Part shown: in pieces, positions 1 through 7,024 of the stretch
Layout: each line of letters opens with the position of its first letter
Numbering within the stretch: position 1 is the first letter of the stretch
Assembly: GCA_041621755.1 (NCBI GenBank)
Contig: JBFKAE010000018.1
Coordinates: 1 to 29,514 of the forward strand
Length of the DNA: 29,514 nt
From: Sphingosinicella sp041621755
GTDB lineage: Bacteria; Pseudomonadota; Alphaproteobacteria; Sphingomonadales; Sphingomonadaceae
Direction: 5' to 3'
Notes under the pieces: generated by a model
What the model was told of the DNA's origin: nothing
The model's input: the letters and a program-made list of their open reading frames with translations, nothing else
Database searches by the model: none
Program-made: the position numbers and the translations under genes

Positions 1-11
1 AGTTTTAATCG

Positions 12-713
12 ATGGCTGACGAACAGCAAGCAGCACCGACCGAAGGCGCAGCAGACGCGCAGCCCGAAGGTCGCGGTGGCCGTGGTCGCGGTGGACCCGG
101 TGGCGGACGCGGTGGTAATCGTGGCCGACGTGATGACCGCGGTGGACGTGGTCGTGGGCCGCGCGAAGAGCAGGGCGAAGAGCTGATCGAAAAGCTCGTT
201 CACATCAACCGCGTGTCAAAAACGGTCAAGGGCGGTAAGCGCTTTGGCTTTGCCGCGCTCGTCGTCGTTGGTGACGGCAAGGGTAGGGTAGGTTTTGGCA
301 AGGGCAAAGCCCGCGAAGTGCCAGAGGCGATTTCGAAAGGGACTGCGGCGGCCAAGAAGGCAATGGTCCGCGTACCCCTGCGCGATGGCCGTACGTTGCA
401 CCATGACGGTTTTGGCAATTTCGGCGCTGGCAAGGTCTATGTTCGTAGCGCGCCGCAGGGAACTGGCATCATCGCCGGTGGTCCGATGCGCGCCGTGTTT
501 GAAAGTCTGGGCGTTGCTGACGTTGTGACCAAATCGGTCGGCACCAACAACCCGTACAACATGATCCGCGCAACGTTCGAGGCACTTGGCGAGCAGGCTT
601 CGCCGAAGTCGGTTGCACAGCGCCGTGGCAAGAAAATCGCCGACCTTGTCGGTCGCCGTGGCGACGTATCGGGCGCGGCGGTCGAGGCCGAGGCCGAAGC
701 GATCACCGAGTAG
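12..713 (+). CDS. rpsE: 30S ribosomal protein S5 with RGG-rich N-terminal extension
   Basis: Small-subunit protein of the decoding/accuracy region. The S5 core begins near residue 55 (EELIEKLVHINRVSKTVKGG) and runs through the conserved RFGFAALVVVGDGKGRVGFG stretch and the GTGIIAGGPMRAVFE motif of the second domain. At 233 residues it is much longer than the roughly 165 of E. coli S5. The excess is an N-terminal extension (about residues 1-52) rich in Arg, Gly and Asp with several RGG/RGR repeats, plus an Ala/Glu-rich tail. The start is ATG at 12; its ribosome binding site lies outside the window. rpmD follows after 10 bases, as in the spc operon of most bacteria. The identity is certain; the role of the extension (RNA binding is the obvious guess) is inference. 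Confidence 0.97.
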   Translation: MADEQQAAPTEGAADAQPEGRGGRGRGGPGGGRGGNRGRRDDRGGRGRGPREEQGEELIEKLVHINRVSKTVKGGKRFGFAALVVVGDGKGRVGFGKGKAREVPEAISKGTAAAKKAMVRVPLRDGRTLHHDGFGNFGAGKVYVRSAPQGTGIIAGGPMRAVFESLGVADVVTKSVGTNNPYNMIRATFEALGEQASPKSVAQRRGKKIADLVGRRGDVSGAAVEAEAEAITE

Positions 714-723
714 GAAATCCGAA

Positions 724-900
724 ATGGCAAAAATCAAGATCACGCAGACCGGATCACCGATCCGCCGCAAAAAAGACCAGCGGGCAACGCTCGTCGGGCT
801 TGGCCTTAACAAGATGCACCGCACGGTGGAACTTGAGGACACGCCTTCGGTGCGCGGCATGATCCGCAAGGTCAGTCATATGGTGTCAGTGGCCGAATAG
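724..900 (+). CDS. rpmD: 50S ribosomal protein L30
   Basis: A 58-residue protein starting MAKIKITQTGSPIRRKKDQR, with the L30 core including the TLVGLGLNKMHRTVELEDTP stretch and the C-terminal IRKVSHMV. Length is normal for bacterial L30. The ATG at 724 lies 10 bases after the rpsE stop. A longer reading of the same frame begins inside rpsE and is not the real start, because family members begin at this MAKIKI. It lies between rpsE and rplO, the standard spc-operon order. An 87-base spacer containing a hairpin separates it from rplO. Confidence 0.96.
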   Translation: MAKIKITQTGSPIRRKKDQRATLVGLGLNKMHRTVELEDTPSVRGMIRKVSHMVSVAE

Positions 901-911
901 GCCGACACACT

Positions 912-946
912 GCCCCTGACGACATCCAGTAGGATGTGGCAGAGGC
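912..946 (+). other. Hairpin in the rpmD-rplO spacer
   Basis: The core is ACATCC (922-927), loop AGTA (928-931) and GGATGT (932-937), six perfect pairs on a four-base loop. Beyond a small internal loop, GCCCCTG (912-918) can pair with CAGAGGC (940-946) with one mismatch. No T-run follows, so this is not an intrinsic terminator. It may be an RNA processing site or a translational control element for rplO; nothing in the sequence decides. Confidence 0.45.
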
Positions 947-987
947 GGGTCAATCAAGCGCGAAACCAGCGAAAGCGAGTGCATAAC

Positions 988-1470
988 ATGAAACTTAACG
1001 ATCTCAGGGACAATCCGGGCGCCCGCAAATCCCGTACCCGCGTCGGACGCGGCATTGGTTCGGGCAAGGGCAAGACCGCAGGCCGCGGCATGAAGGGCCA
1101 GAAGAGCCGTTCAGGCGTCGCCATCAAAGGCTTTGAGGGTGGCCAGATGCCGCTTCACATGCGTCTGCCAAAGCGCGTCTTCAACAATTCGCGCGGCAAG
1201 GATTATGCGATCCTCAATCTTGGCAAGTTGCAGCGCTTTATCGATGAAAAGAAAATCGATGTGAAGGGCGTCATCACCGAGGCTGAATTGCTTGCCGTAA
1301 ATCTTGTGCGCAAGTCAAAGCATGGCGTCAGCCTGCTGGCCAAGGGCGAGCTTAAAACCAAGGTTAGCCTGAAAGTGGCACGCGCGAGCGCGGGCGCGGT
1401 TGCCGCGGTTGAAAAGGCCGGTGGCAAGCTTGAAGTGACCGTCGCGGCAAAGAGTGAAGCAGAGGCCTGA
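988..1470 (+). CDS. rplO: 50S ribosomal protein L15
   Basis: A 160-residue large-subunit protein that binds 23S rRNA late in assembly. The N-terminal half is the glycine-rich basic stretch typical of L15 (TRVGRGIGSGKGKTAGRGMK, then GFEGGQMPLHMRLPKRVF). The C-terminal half is the globular L15/L18e-type domain ending in an Ala/Glu-rich tail. The start is ATG at 988 (MKLNDLRDNPGARKS), which matches the family. An upstream ATG at 934 in the same frame would add 18 atypical residues and is rejected. It lies between rpmD and secY, as expected. The 93-base spacer to secY contains a bipartite inverted repeat. Confidence 0.96.
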   Translation: MKLNDLRDNPGARKSRTRVGRGIGSGKGKTAGRGMKGQKSRSGVAIKGFEGGQMPLHMRLPKRVFNNSRGKDYAILNLGKLQRFIDEKKIDVKGVITEAELLAVNLVRKSKHGVSLLAKGELKTKVSLKVARASAGAVAAVEKAGGKLEVTVAAKSEAEA

Positions 1471-1473
1471 CGC

Positions 1474-1521
1474 CTAAATCGGGATAAGGCATGGTACTTT
1501 GCCATGACTGTCCCTATTTAG
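1474..1521 (+). other. Bipartite inverted repeat in the rplO-secY spacer
   Basis: The outer arms are CTAAATCGGGA (1474-1484) and TCCCTATTTAG (1511-1521), pairing 10 of 11. Inside them CATGG (1490-1494) pairs with CCATG (1502-1506) across a seven-base loop. There is no T-run after the 3' arm. The whole structure lies 42 bases before the secY start and fills most of the spacer, so an RNA element affecting secY expression or transcript cleavage is plausible. No known RNA family was recognised. Confidence 0.5.
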
Positions 1522-1563
1522 ACCGCCGGGGCAGACAGCAGACATCCTTAGGTGGAATAGATT

Positions 1564-2913
1564 ATGGCTTCAGCAGCCGAGCAACTCGCAGCCAACATGA
1601 ACTGGGGATCATTCGCCAAGGCGGATGATCTGAAAAAGCGGCTGTGGTTCACGCTCGGCGCGCTGGTCATTTTCCGTCTCTGTTCGTTTGTACCGCTACC
1701 GGGTATCGACCCCATTCAGCTTGAGCTGCTGTTCGACCAGACGAAGGGCGGGGTGCTCGACTTCGTCAACATGTTCTCGGGCGGTGCGCTCGAACGCATG
1801 TCGATCGTCGCGCTCAACATCATGCCCTATATTACCGCGTCGATCATCGTGCAGTTGATGACGTCGCTGTCGCCATCGCTCGCTGCGCTTAAAAAAGAGG
1901 GCGAAAGCGGTCGCAAGAAAATCAACCAGTATACGCGCATGGGCACAGTCGGACTGACTCTTGTGCAGGGCTATATGATTGCCGTTGGTCTTGAGAGCTG
2001 GGGTGCGGGGCAAGGTGGTTCGGCCGTTATGGATCCGGGCTGGTTCTTCCGCATCACGACGATGATTACGCTGCTTGGCGGCACCATGTTCCTGATGTGG
2101 CTTGGCGAACAGATCACCGCGCGCGGTATCGGGAACGGCATTTCGCTGATCATCATGGCCGGAATTGTGGCGACGCTGCCCGGTGCCTTTGCAGGTCTGT
2201 TCGAACAGGGCCGCACGGGTGCATTGTCAGGTCTTGCCATTATCGGCATCGTTGTGATCGCGATCGCGGTCATCGCCTTCATCTGCTTCATGGAGCGCGC
2301 ACAGCGTCGCATCATGGTGCAATATCCAAAGCGCCAGACCGGTAACGCCATGCAGCAAGGCGAGCGTTCGCATTTGCCGCTGAAGCTGAACACGGCGGGC
2401 GTCATCCCGCCGATTTTCGCCTCGTCCTTGCTGCTGATGCCGCTGACTGTGGCGCAGTTTGCCGGGCAGGGTAGCCAGAACGACATGGTCCTTACGGTGA
2501 CCAATGCGCTTCAGCACGGATCGCCGCTCTATATGGGGCTTTATGGTCTGGGCATTGCATTTTTCTGCTTTTTCTACACGGCTGTCGTCTTCAACCCTGA
2601 AGAGACGGCGGACAATCTGAAGCGCTATGGCGGCTTCATTCCGGGTATTCGTCCTGGCGAGCGCACGGCGCAGTATCTTGACTATGTGTTGACTCGCATC
2701 ACAACCGTCGGCGCCGCCTATCTGGTTCTGATCTGTCTGATTCCCGAATTCCTGATATCTTCTTTCGCACTACCATTTTACTTCGGAGGCACTTCCCTTC
2801 TGATTGTTGTCAACGTAACAATGGACACGGTCGCGCAAATTCAGTCGCATTTGCTGGCGCACCAATATGAAGGACTGATCAAAAAGTCGAAGCTGCGGGG
2901 GAATCGACGTTGA
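1564..2913 (+). CDS. secY: Preprotein translocase subunit SecY
   Basis: The channel-forming subunit of the SecYEG inner-membrane translocon. The 449-residue protein has about ten hydrophobic segments and several SecY hallmarks. These are FVPLPGIDP after the first helix, the plug-region stretch GGALERMSIVALNIMPYITA, the cytoplasmic loop LKKEGESGRKKINQYTR, and the C5 loop with GIRPGERTAQYLDYVLTRIT that contacts SecA and ribosomes. The ATG at 1564 follows an AGGTGG Shine-Dalgarno at about 1551. Its stop overlaps the adk start. rplO-secY-adk is a classic order, so the membrane channel is co-transcribed with ribosomal proteins. Confidence 0.98.
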   Translation: MASAAEQLAANMNWGSFAKADDLKKRLWFTLGALVIFRLCSFVPLPGIDPIQLELLFDQTKGGVLDFVNMFSGGALERMSIVALNIMPYITASIIVQLMTSLSPSLAALKKEGESGRKKINQYTRMGTVGLTLVQGYMIAVGLESWGAGQGGSAVMDPGWFFRITTMITLLGGTMFLMWLGEQITARGIGNGISLIIMAGIVATLPGAFAGLFEQGRTGALSGLAIIGIVVIAIAVIAFICFMERAQRRIMVQYPKRQTGNAMQQGERSHLPLKLNTAGVIPPIFASSLLLMPLTVAQFAGQGSQNDMVLTVTNALQHGSPLYMGLYGLGIAFFCFFYTAVVFNPEETADNLKRYGGFIPGIRPGERTAQYLDYVLTRITTVGAAYLVLICLIPEFLISSFALPFYFGGTSLLIVVNVTMDTVAQIQSHLLAHQYEGLIKKSKLRGNRR

Positions 2914-3557
2914 ATATAATACTGCTTGGCCCACCGGGGGCAGGTAAGGGCACGCAGGCAAGTCGTCTTGAACGCGCACGCTCTATGATCCAACTTTCGA
3001 CAGGTGACATGCTGCGCGCTGCGGTCAAGGCCGAGACACCTGTTGGACTCAAGGCCAAGGCCGTGATGGAAGCTGGCGAACTGGTGTCCGATGAAATCGT
3101 CAACGGCATCTTGTCGGAACGTCTCGACCAGCCGGACGTTAGCACCGGCTTTATCCTTGACGGTTATCCACGGACGCCTGCTCAGGCCGAAACGCTTGAT
3201 CGACTGCTTGCCGAAAAGGGCATGAAGCTCAATCACGTTATCGAGCTTGTCGTCGATGAAGACGCGCTCGTTGAGCGCATCACCGGTCGCTTTACATGTG
3301 GGTCGTGTGGCGAGGGCTATCACGATCGCTACAAGAAGCCGAAAATTACCGGCAAGTGCGACGTGTGTGGCGGAACCGAATTCAAGCGCCGTGCGGATGA
3401 CAATGAAGAGACTGTCCGCACACGCATGGCCGAATATCGCGCCAAGACCGCGCCGATCATACCGCATTACGAGCCGCAAGGGCTGGTTTCGCGCGTTGAT
3501 GGCATGGCGGATATGGATATTGTGGCGGCAAGTATATTGGCAGTTCTTGACACCTGA
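2910..3557 (+). CDS. adk: Adenylate kinase, zinc-binding LID type
   Basis: Catalyses ATP + AMP to 2 ADP in the cytoplasm. The 215 residues contain the P-loop GPPGAGKGTQ (7-16), the AMP-site STGDMLR (30-36) and LDGYPRTPAQAE (83-94). The LID domain carries four cysteines (C130, C133, C150, C153) in CXXC pairs, the structural-zinc version. The start is TTG at 2910, overlapping the secY stop in a TTGA junction. It is supported by the conserved MNIILLGPPG beginning and by a G-rich run just upstream (about 2896-2901). The rare TTG start and the overlap imply translation coupled to secY. The identity is certain. Confidence 0.97.
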   Translation: MNIILLGPPGAGKGTQASRLERARSMIQLSTGDMLRAAVKAETPVGLKAKAVMEAGELVSDEIVNGILSERLDQPDVSTGFILDGYPRTPAQAETLDRLLAEKGMKLNHVIELVVDEDALVERITGRFTCGSCGEGYHDRYKKPKITGKCDVCGGTEFKRRADDNEETVRTRMAEYRAKTAPIIPHYEPQGLVSRVDGMADMDIVAASILAVLDT

Positions 3558-3614
3558 TCGGGTGCTGGGCGGCGAGGCTGCGTTCATCGCGGATTGACTT
3601 GATGGCTTGTCCGC

Positions 3615-3643
3615 TTGACACTCTGCGACTCACCGCCTATCTG
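3615..3643 (+). promoter_or_regulatory. Candidate promoter for the rpsM-rpsK-rpoA-rplQ operon
   Basis: A perfect -35 hexamer TTGACA (3615-3620) is followed by a 17-base spacer and a weak -10, TATCTG (3638-3643). It lies in the 218-base spacer between adk and rpsM, the longest gap in the ribosomal block, and would give a leader of roughly 125 bases. The -10 matches consensus at only three positions, so the call is tentative. Confidence 0.4.
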
Positions 3644-3732
3644 CCACTGATCCCGAACGGAATCGATCCCGGCGGCGCTATTTCGTGCGCCTGTCTGATT
3701 CGTTTTGTTTCAGGACTAACCGCTTTGAGATA

Positions 3733-3753
3733 GGACCGCGCGCCCACGCGGCC
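3733..3753 (+). promoter_or_regulatory. Hairpin just upstream of the rpsM ribosome binding site
   Basis: CCGCG (3736-3740) pairs perfectly with CGCGG (3747-3751), and GG (3733-3734) with CC (3752-3753) extends the stem past a bulged A. It ends nine bases before the AGGAG of rpsM. A second hairpin, GGCGC (3674-3678) with GCGCC (3687-3691), lies further up the same leader. This placement suits a ribosomal-protein autoregulatory leader, but the E. coli alpha-operon pseudoknot was not recognised here. Confidence 0.35.
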
Positions 3754-3775
3754 TGTGGAGCTAGGAGAAAAGATT

Positions 3776-4144
3776 GTGGCACGAATAGCGGGCGTTAATA
3801 TCCCGACCAACAAGCGCGTCGAGATTGCCCTTACATATATTCACGGCATTGGCCGTACCAAAGCGCTTCAGATTGTAGAGACTCTCGGCTTTCCGCGTGA
3901 TCGCCGCGTACAGGATCTGACCGATCAGGAAGTCATCCAGATTCGCGAGATGATCGACAAGGATCATGTCGTCGAGGGCGACCTTCGTCGCGAAGTTTCG
4001 ATGAACATCAAACGCCTGATGGATCTGGCGTCCTATCGGGGGCTGCGCCATCGTCGCGGGCTGCCGGTTCGCGGACAGCGCACGCATACCAATGCGCGCA
4101 CCCGCAAGGGCAAGGCGAAACCGATCGCCGGTAAGAAGAAATAA
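3776..4144 (+). CDS. rpsM: 30S ribosomal protein S13
   Basis: Head protein of the small subunit that contacts the P-site tRNA and L5. The 122 residues begin (M)ARIAGVNIPTNKRVEIALTY, contain the IHGIGRTKA helix-hairpin-helix, and end in the basic tail with GLRHRRGLPVRGQRTHTNAR. The start is GTG at 3776, eight bases after a strong AGGAG (3763-3767). An upstream GTG at 3755 in the same frame would add seven residues not found in the family and would place the Shine-Dalgarno inside the gene, so it is rejected. This is the first gene of the alpha operon; rpsK follows after 24 bases. Confidence 0.97.
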   Translation: MARIAGVNIPTNKRVEIALTYIHGIGRTKALQIVETLGFPRDRRVQDLTDQEVIQIREMIDKDHVVEGDLRREVSMNIKRLMDLASYRGLRHRRGLPVRGQRTHTNARTRKGKAKPIAGKKK

Positions 4145-4168
4145 GCGAGCGACAAGGAAAACACGACA

Positions 4169-4558
4169 ATGGCACGGGAACCGGCTCGCATTAAACGTCG
4201 CGAGCGTAAAAACATCACGTCGGGCGTCGCGCATGTGAACGCCTCTTTCAACAACACGATGATCACCATCACCGATGCACAGGGCAATGCGATTGCCTGG
4301 TCGTCGGCGGGAACAATGGGCTTCAAGGGGTCTCGCAAGTCGACGCCTTATGCAGCGCAGGTCGCTGCCGAGGACGCTGGCAAGAAGGCTGCCGATCACG
4401 GCGTCCGCACGCTTGAGGTCGAGGTTCGTGGCCCGGGTTCGGGACGTGAATCGGCACTGCGCGCGTTGCAAGCGGTTGGTTTCACCATCACGGCCATCCG
4501 CGATGTGACACCGATCCCGCACAATGGTGTGCGTCCGCCGAAACGTCGCCGCGTCTGA
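4169..4558 (+). CDS. rpsK: 30S ribosomal protein S11
   Basis: Platform protein of the small subunit. The 129-residue protein shows GVAHVNASFNNTMITITDAQ, then GFKGSRKSTPYAAQVAAEDA and VRGPGSGRESALRAL, ending in the conserved IRDVTPIPHNGVRPPKRRRV. The ATG at 4169 follows an AAGGA motif. Length and sequence are normal for the family. The neighbours are rpsM and rpoA; rpsD, which lies between rpsK and rpoA in E. coli, is absent here, as is usual in alphaproteobacteria. The spacer to rpoA has a small GACGGA/TCCGTC hairpin (4602-4624). Confidence 0.98.
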   Translation: MAREPARIKRRERKNITSGVAHVNASFNNTMITITDAQGNAIAWSSAGTMGFKGSRKSTPYAAQVAAEDAGKKAADHGVRTLEVEVRGPGSGRESALRALQAVGFTITAIRDVTPIPHNGVRPPKRRRV

Positions 4559-4644
4559 GGCTGGATCATACCAGTTTAAGTACAGTTCAAATTTCATCCG
4601 CGACGGAACGAATAGCGCTCCGTCAGCCCGACAAGGGGAAGACC

Positions 4645-5691
4645 GTGACAGTCATTGCGAAAAACTGGCAGGAACTGAAAAAACCAAACAGCCTTGAGGT
4701 CAAGACAGGCACTGACAAGGCCCGCAAGGCGAGCTTTGTTGCGGAGCCGCTTGAGCGCGGCTTTGGTCTGACGCTTGGCAACGCGCTGCGCCGCGTGCTT
4801 TTGTCGTCGCTGCAGGGTGCCGCCGTTACGTCGATCAAGATCGATGGCGTGCTCCACGAATTCTCGTCGCTCGCCGGTGTGCGTGAAGACGTGACCGACA
4901 TCGTCCTGAACGTAAAGCAGATCGCCGTGCGCATGCAGGACGAAACTGCAAAGCGCCTGCATTTGACCGCTAGCGGTCCTGGTCAGGTAACGGCAGGTCA
5001 GATCTCGGTATCGGGCGACATTGAAATCATGAACCCCGATCTCGTCCTTTGCACGCTTGACGAGGGTGCGACGCTCAACATGGAACTGACGGTCGACACC
5101 GGCAAGGGCTATGTTCCTGCCGCGCAGAACCGTCCGGCGGATGCGCCGATCGGTCTTGTTCCCGTCGATGCGCTTTATTCGCCGGTGCGCCAGGTTGCCT
5201 ACAAGGTGGAAAACACCCGCGTCGGGCAGGAGCTTGACTATGACAAGCTGACACTGAACGTTGAAACCGACGGCACGATCAGCCCCGAAGACGCGCTGGC
5301 CTATTCCGCGCGCATTCTGCAGGATCAGTTGGCGCTGTTCATTAATTTCGACGAACCGACAGCAATCGCTGCCGCGCCATCGACATCGGGCCAGGACGAC
5401 GAGGAAGATGGCGCGATCAACCGTTATCTCCTGAAGAAGGTCGACGAGCTGGAGCTGTCGGTGCGCAGTGCAAACTGCCTGAAGAACGACAATATCATTT
5501 ATATTGGCGACCTCGTGCAGAAGACCGAAGCTGAAATGCTGCGTACGCCGAATTTCGGACGCAAGAGCCTGAACGAGATCAAGGAAGTCCTGCAACAAAT
5601 GGGGCTACGCCTTGGCATGGACATCCCGGGCTGGCCGCCTGAAAATATCGAGGAAATGGCCAAGAAGCTCGAACAGGATATCATGGGCTAA
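4645..5691 (+). CDS. rpoA: DNA-directed RNA polymerase subunit alpha
   Basis: The assembly-scaffold and promoter-contact subunit of RNA polymerase. The 348-residue protein has an N-terminal dimerisation domain with EPLERGFGLTLGNALRRVLL and the following SLQGAAVTSIKIDGVLHEFS. A charged linker (around residues 250-260, with QDDEEDG) leads to the C-terminal domain LLKKVDELELSVRSANCLKN, then LRTPNFGRKSLNEIKEVL. The conserved Arg in that helix contacts UP-element DNA in characterised enzymes. The start is GTG at 4645 after AAGGGGAAG (4633-4641). It belongs to the operon with rpsM, rpsK and rplQ. Confidence 0.98.
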   Translation: MTVIAKNWQELKKPNSLEVKTGTDKARKASFVAEPLERGFGLTLGNALRRVLLSSLQGAAVTSIKIDGVLHEFSSLAGVREDVTDIVLNVKQIAVRMQDETAKRLHLTASGPGQVTAGQISVSGDIEIMNPDLVLCTLDEGATLNMELTVDTGKGYVPAAQNRPADAPIGLVPVDALYSPVRQVAYKVENTRVGQELDYDKLTLNVETDGTISPEDALAYSARILQDQLALFINFDEPTAIAAAPSTSGQDDEEDGAINRYLLKKVDELELSVRSANCLKNDNIIYIGDLVQKTEAEMLRTPNFGRKSLNEIKEVLQQMGLRLGMDIPGWPPENIEEMAKKLEQDIMG

Positions 5692-5724
5692 ACCGGTTTT
5701 TGGGCGGCGCCGGTTATTGCCGCC
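5691..5724 (+). other. Two mutually exclusive hairpins in the rpoA-rplQ spacer
   Basis: AACCGG (5691-5696) can pair with CCGGTT (5710-5715). Alternatively GGCGGC (5703-5708) can pair with GCCGCC (5719-5724). The two stems use overlapping bases, so only one can form at a time. No T-run follows. An attenuator-like switch is possible, but short GC-rich pairings of this kind also arise by chance. Confidence 0.3.
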
Positions 5725-5771
5725 TGGTCCGGGGTACCTGATACGGCCCCTGAACAAACAAGGAAAAGATT

Positions 5772-6200
5772 ATGCGTCATCGTTATGGACATAGAAAACT
5801 CGGTCGCACGTCGAGCCATCGTCAGGCTTTGTTTCGCAACATGGCCGCGGCACTGATCAAGCACGAGCAGATCAAGACGACGTTGCCAAAGGCAAAAGAG
5901 CTACGCCCCTATGTTGAAAAGCTGATCACGCTGGCGAAAAAAGGCGGTCTTGCCAATCGTCGCCTCGCCATGTCGCGTCTGATGGACGAAACGCAGCTGA
6001 AGAAGCTGTTTGACATTCTTGCGACGCGATATGCCGACCGCAATGGCGGTTATACCCGCGTGCTGAAAGCCAGCATCCGCGCGTCCGACGCCGCGCCGAT
6101 GGCGATTATCGAATTCGTCGATCGCGATGTCGATGCCAAGGGCAAGGATTCTGGCCCGGTCGAACAGTTTGAAGAGGAAATGGAAGCCGCCGCCGCATAA
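5772..6200 (+). CDS. rplQ: 50S ribosomal protein L17
   Basis: A large-subunit protein near the exit tunnel. The 142 residues begin MRHRYGHRKLGRTSSHRQAL and continue with FRNMAAALIKHEQIKTTLPK and AKELRPYVEKLITLA, the L17 signature. The C-terminal third ends in an acidic Ala-rich tail, longer than the E. coli protein. The ATG at 5772 follows AAGGAAAAG. This is the last gene of the alpha operon; a strong terminator starts 23 bases after its stop. Confidence 0.97.
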   Translation: MRHRYGHRKLGRTSSHRQALFRNMAAALIKHEQIKTTLPKAKELRPYVEKLITLAKKGGLANRRLAMSRLMDETQLKKLFDILATRYADRNGGYTRVLKASIRASDAAPMAIIEFVDRDVDAKGKDSGPVEQFEEEMEAAAA

Positions 6201-6222
6201 GCGCGCGATCGCCTTGCCTTAT

Positions 6223-6263
6223 AAAAGGGCTGCCCTCTGGTCGAGGGCGGCCCTTTTTGTTTT
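6223..6263 (+). terminator. Intrinsic terminator after rplQ
   Basis: A 15-bp stem is formed by AAAAGGGCTGCCCTC (6223-6237) and GAGGGCGGCCCTTTT (6243-6257), with one T-G wobble and a five-base loop. It is followed by a T-rich tract reaching 6263. This is the only strong Rho-independent terminator seen in the window and it closes the ribosomal/alpha cluster. Confidence 0.9.
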
Positions 6264-6293
6264 TCCAACGCAAGTGTTTGAATTGGCAACGCC

Positions 6294-6299
6294 TATAAT
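6294..6299 (+). promoter_or_regulatory. Possible -10 element upstream of the tautomerase gene
   Basis: A perfect TATAAT lies 45 bases before the tautomerase start and 30 bases after the rplQ terminator, where a new promoter would be expected. No convincing -35 hexamer lies 16-18 bases upstream (CAAGTG is at the 17-base position). The call rests on the -10 and its location only. Confidence 0.35.
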
Positions 6300-6344
6300 T
6301 CGCGCTACGTGTCCTGACGTCCAATCAGGAGGTCAGTTTGCCTT

Positions 6345-6548
6345 ATGCCTTATGTTAATTTCAAGCTCACACCCGATGGCCTGACGGCGGAAAAGAAGCG
6401 TGTGATCATCCGCGCGGTGACCGAGCTTCTGCGCGATGAACTTGGGAAAAATCCTGAAACCACCTTCGTTCTCATCGATGAGGTCGAAACCGACAATTGG
6501 GGGGTCGGTGGTGAAAGCGTAACCATGCGCAGGCAAGGCAAGGGCTGA
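6345..6548 (+). CDS. 4-oxalocrotonate tautomerase family protein
   Basis: A 67-residue enzyme of the tautomerase superfamily, in which the N-terminal proline freed by Met removal acts as the base in keto-enol tautomerisation. Pro2 is present (MPYVNFKLTPDGLTAEKKR), and the C-terminal half has the VLIDEVETDNWGVGGESV segment typical of the DmpI-like branch, which includes a Helicobacter protein. The ATG at 6345 is preceded by AGGAGG (6327-6332), a little far at 12 bases. No aromatic meta-cleavage genes are nearby, so the natural substrate is unknown. The next gene begins five bases after its stop, so the two are probably co-transcribed. Confidence 0.88.
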   Translation: MPYVNFKLTPDGLTAEKKRVIIRAVTELLRDELGKNPETTFVLIDEVETDNWGVGGESVTMRRQGKG

Positions 6549-6552
6549 TCAA

Positions 6553-7011
6553 ATGGCTCTGCCGGTCTCTCCCATAGTGTCCTATTCCGGGCTGGCACTT
6601 GTCGCAGGGCTTGGCATTCCGGTCATGGCTGCGATCAATGGCACTTTGGGCGCACGGCTCGGCTCCCCCGTGCTGGCCACATTCATTCTTTTCCTTGGCG
6701 GGCTTGGCATTGCGATGATTGCCCTTTTCATCGTCGGGTTTCCCGCGCCGGGGGCGCGTCAGAATTTTCATCCGGGCCTGCTGACCGGCGGGCTGTTCGT
6801 GGCGTTTTATGTGCTCAGCATCACTTGGCTGGTGCCGCGCTTTGGCGTGGGCAATGCGGTTTTCTTTGTCCTGCTCGGCCAGATTATTTCGTCGGTTGTC
6901 ATCGACCATTTCGGCCTGTTTGGCGCACCCAGAATTTCGATATCATCCGCGCGGGTTCTGGGCATTGTGTTGATGACCGTCGGCGTGCTTCTCGCCAAGC
7001 GACCAATTTAG
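6553..7011 (+). CDS. YdcZ/DUF606-type small DMT-superfamily membrane protein
   Basis: A 152-residue inner-membrane protein with about five hydrophobic helices. The first helix region contains GLGIPVMAAINGTLGARLGS and the fourth GQIISSVVIDHFGLFGAP, both characteristic of the YdcZ (DUF606) family, five-helix relatives of the drug/metabolite transporters. Single-gene members are thought to work as dimers; the transported substrate is not known. The ATG at 6553 follows AAGGGC just inside the tautomerase gene, whose stop is four bases upstream. Nothing in the context indicates a substrate. Confidence 0.85.
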   Translation: MALPVSPIVSYSGLALVAGLGIPVMAAINGTLGARLGSPVLATFILFLGGLGIAMIALFIVGFPAPGARQNFHPGLLTGGLFVAFYVLSITWLVPRFGVGNAVFFVLLGQIISSVVIDHFGLFGAPRISISSARVLGIVLMTVGVLLAKRPI

Positions 7012-7024
7012 CGAGGCGGTTCAT

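Noticed and set aside
4594..5598. 334-codon open frame on the - strand across rpoA
   Set aside because: It is a shadow of rpoA; its sequence has no family features and it would cross an essential operon.
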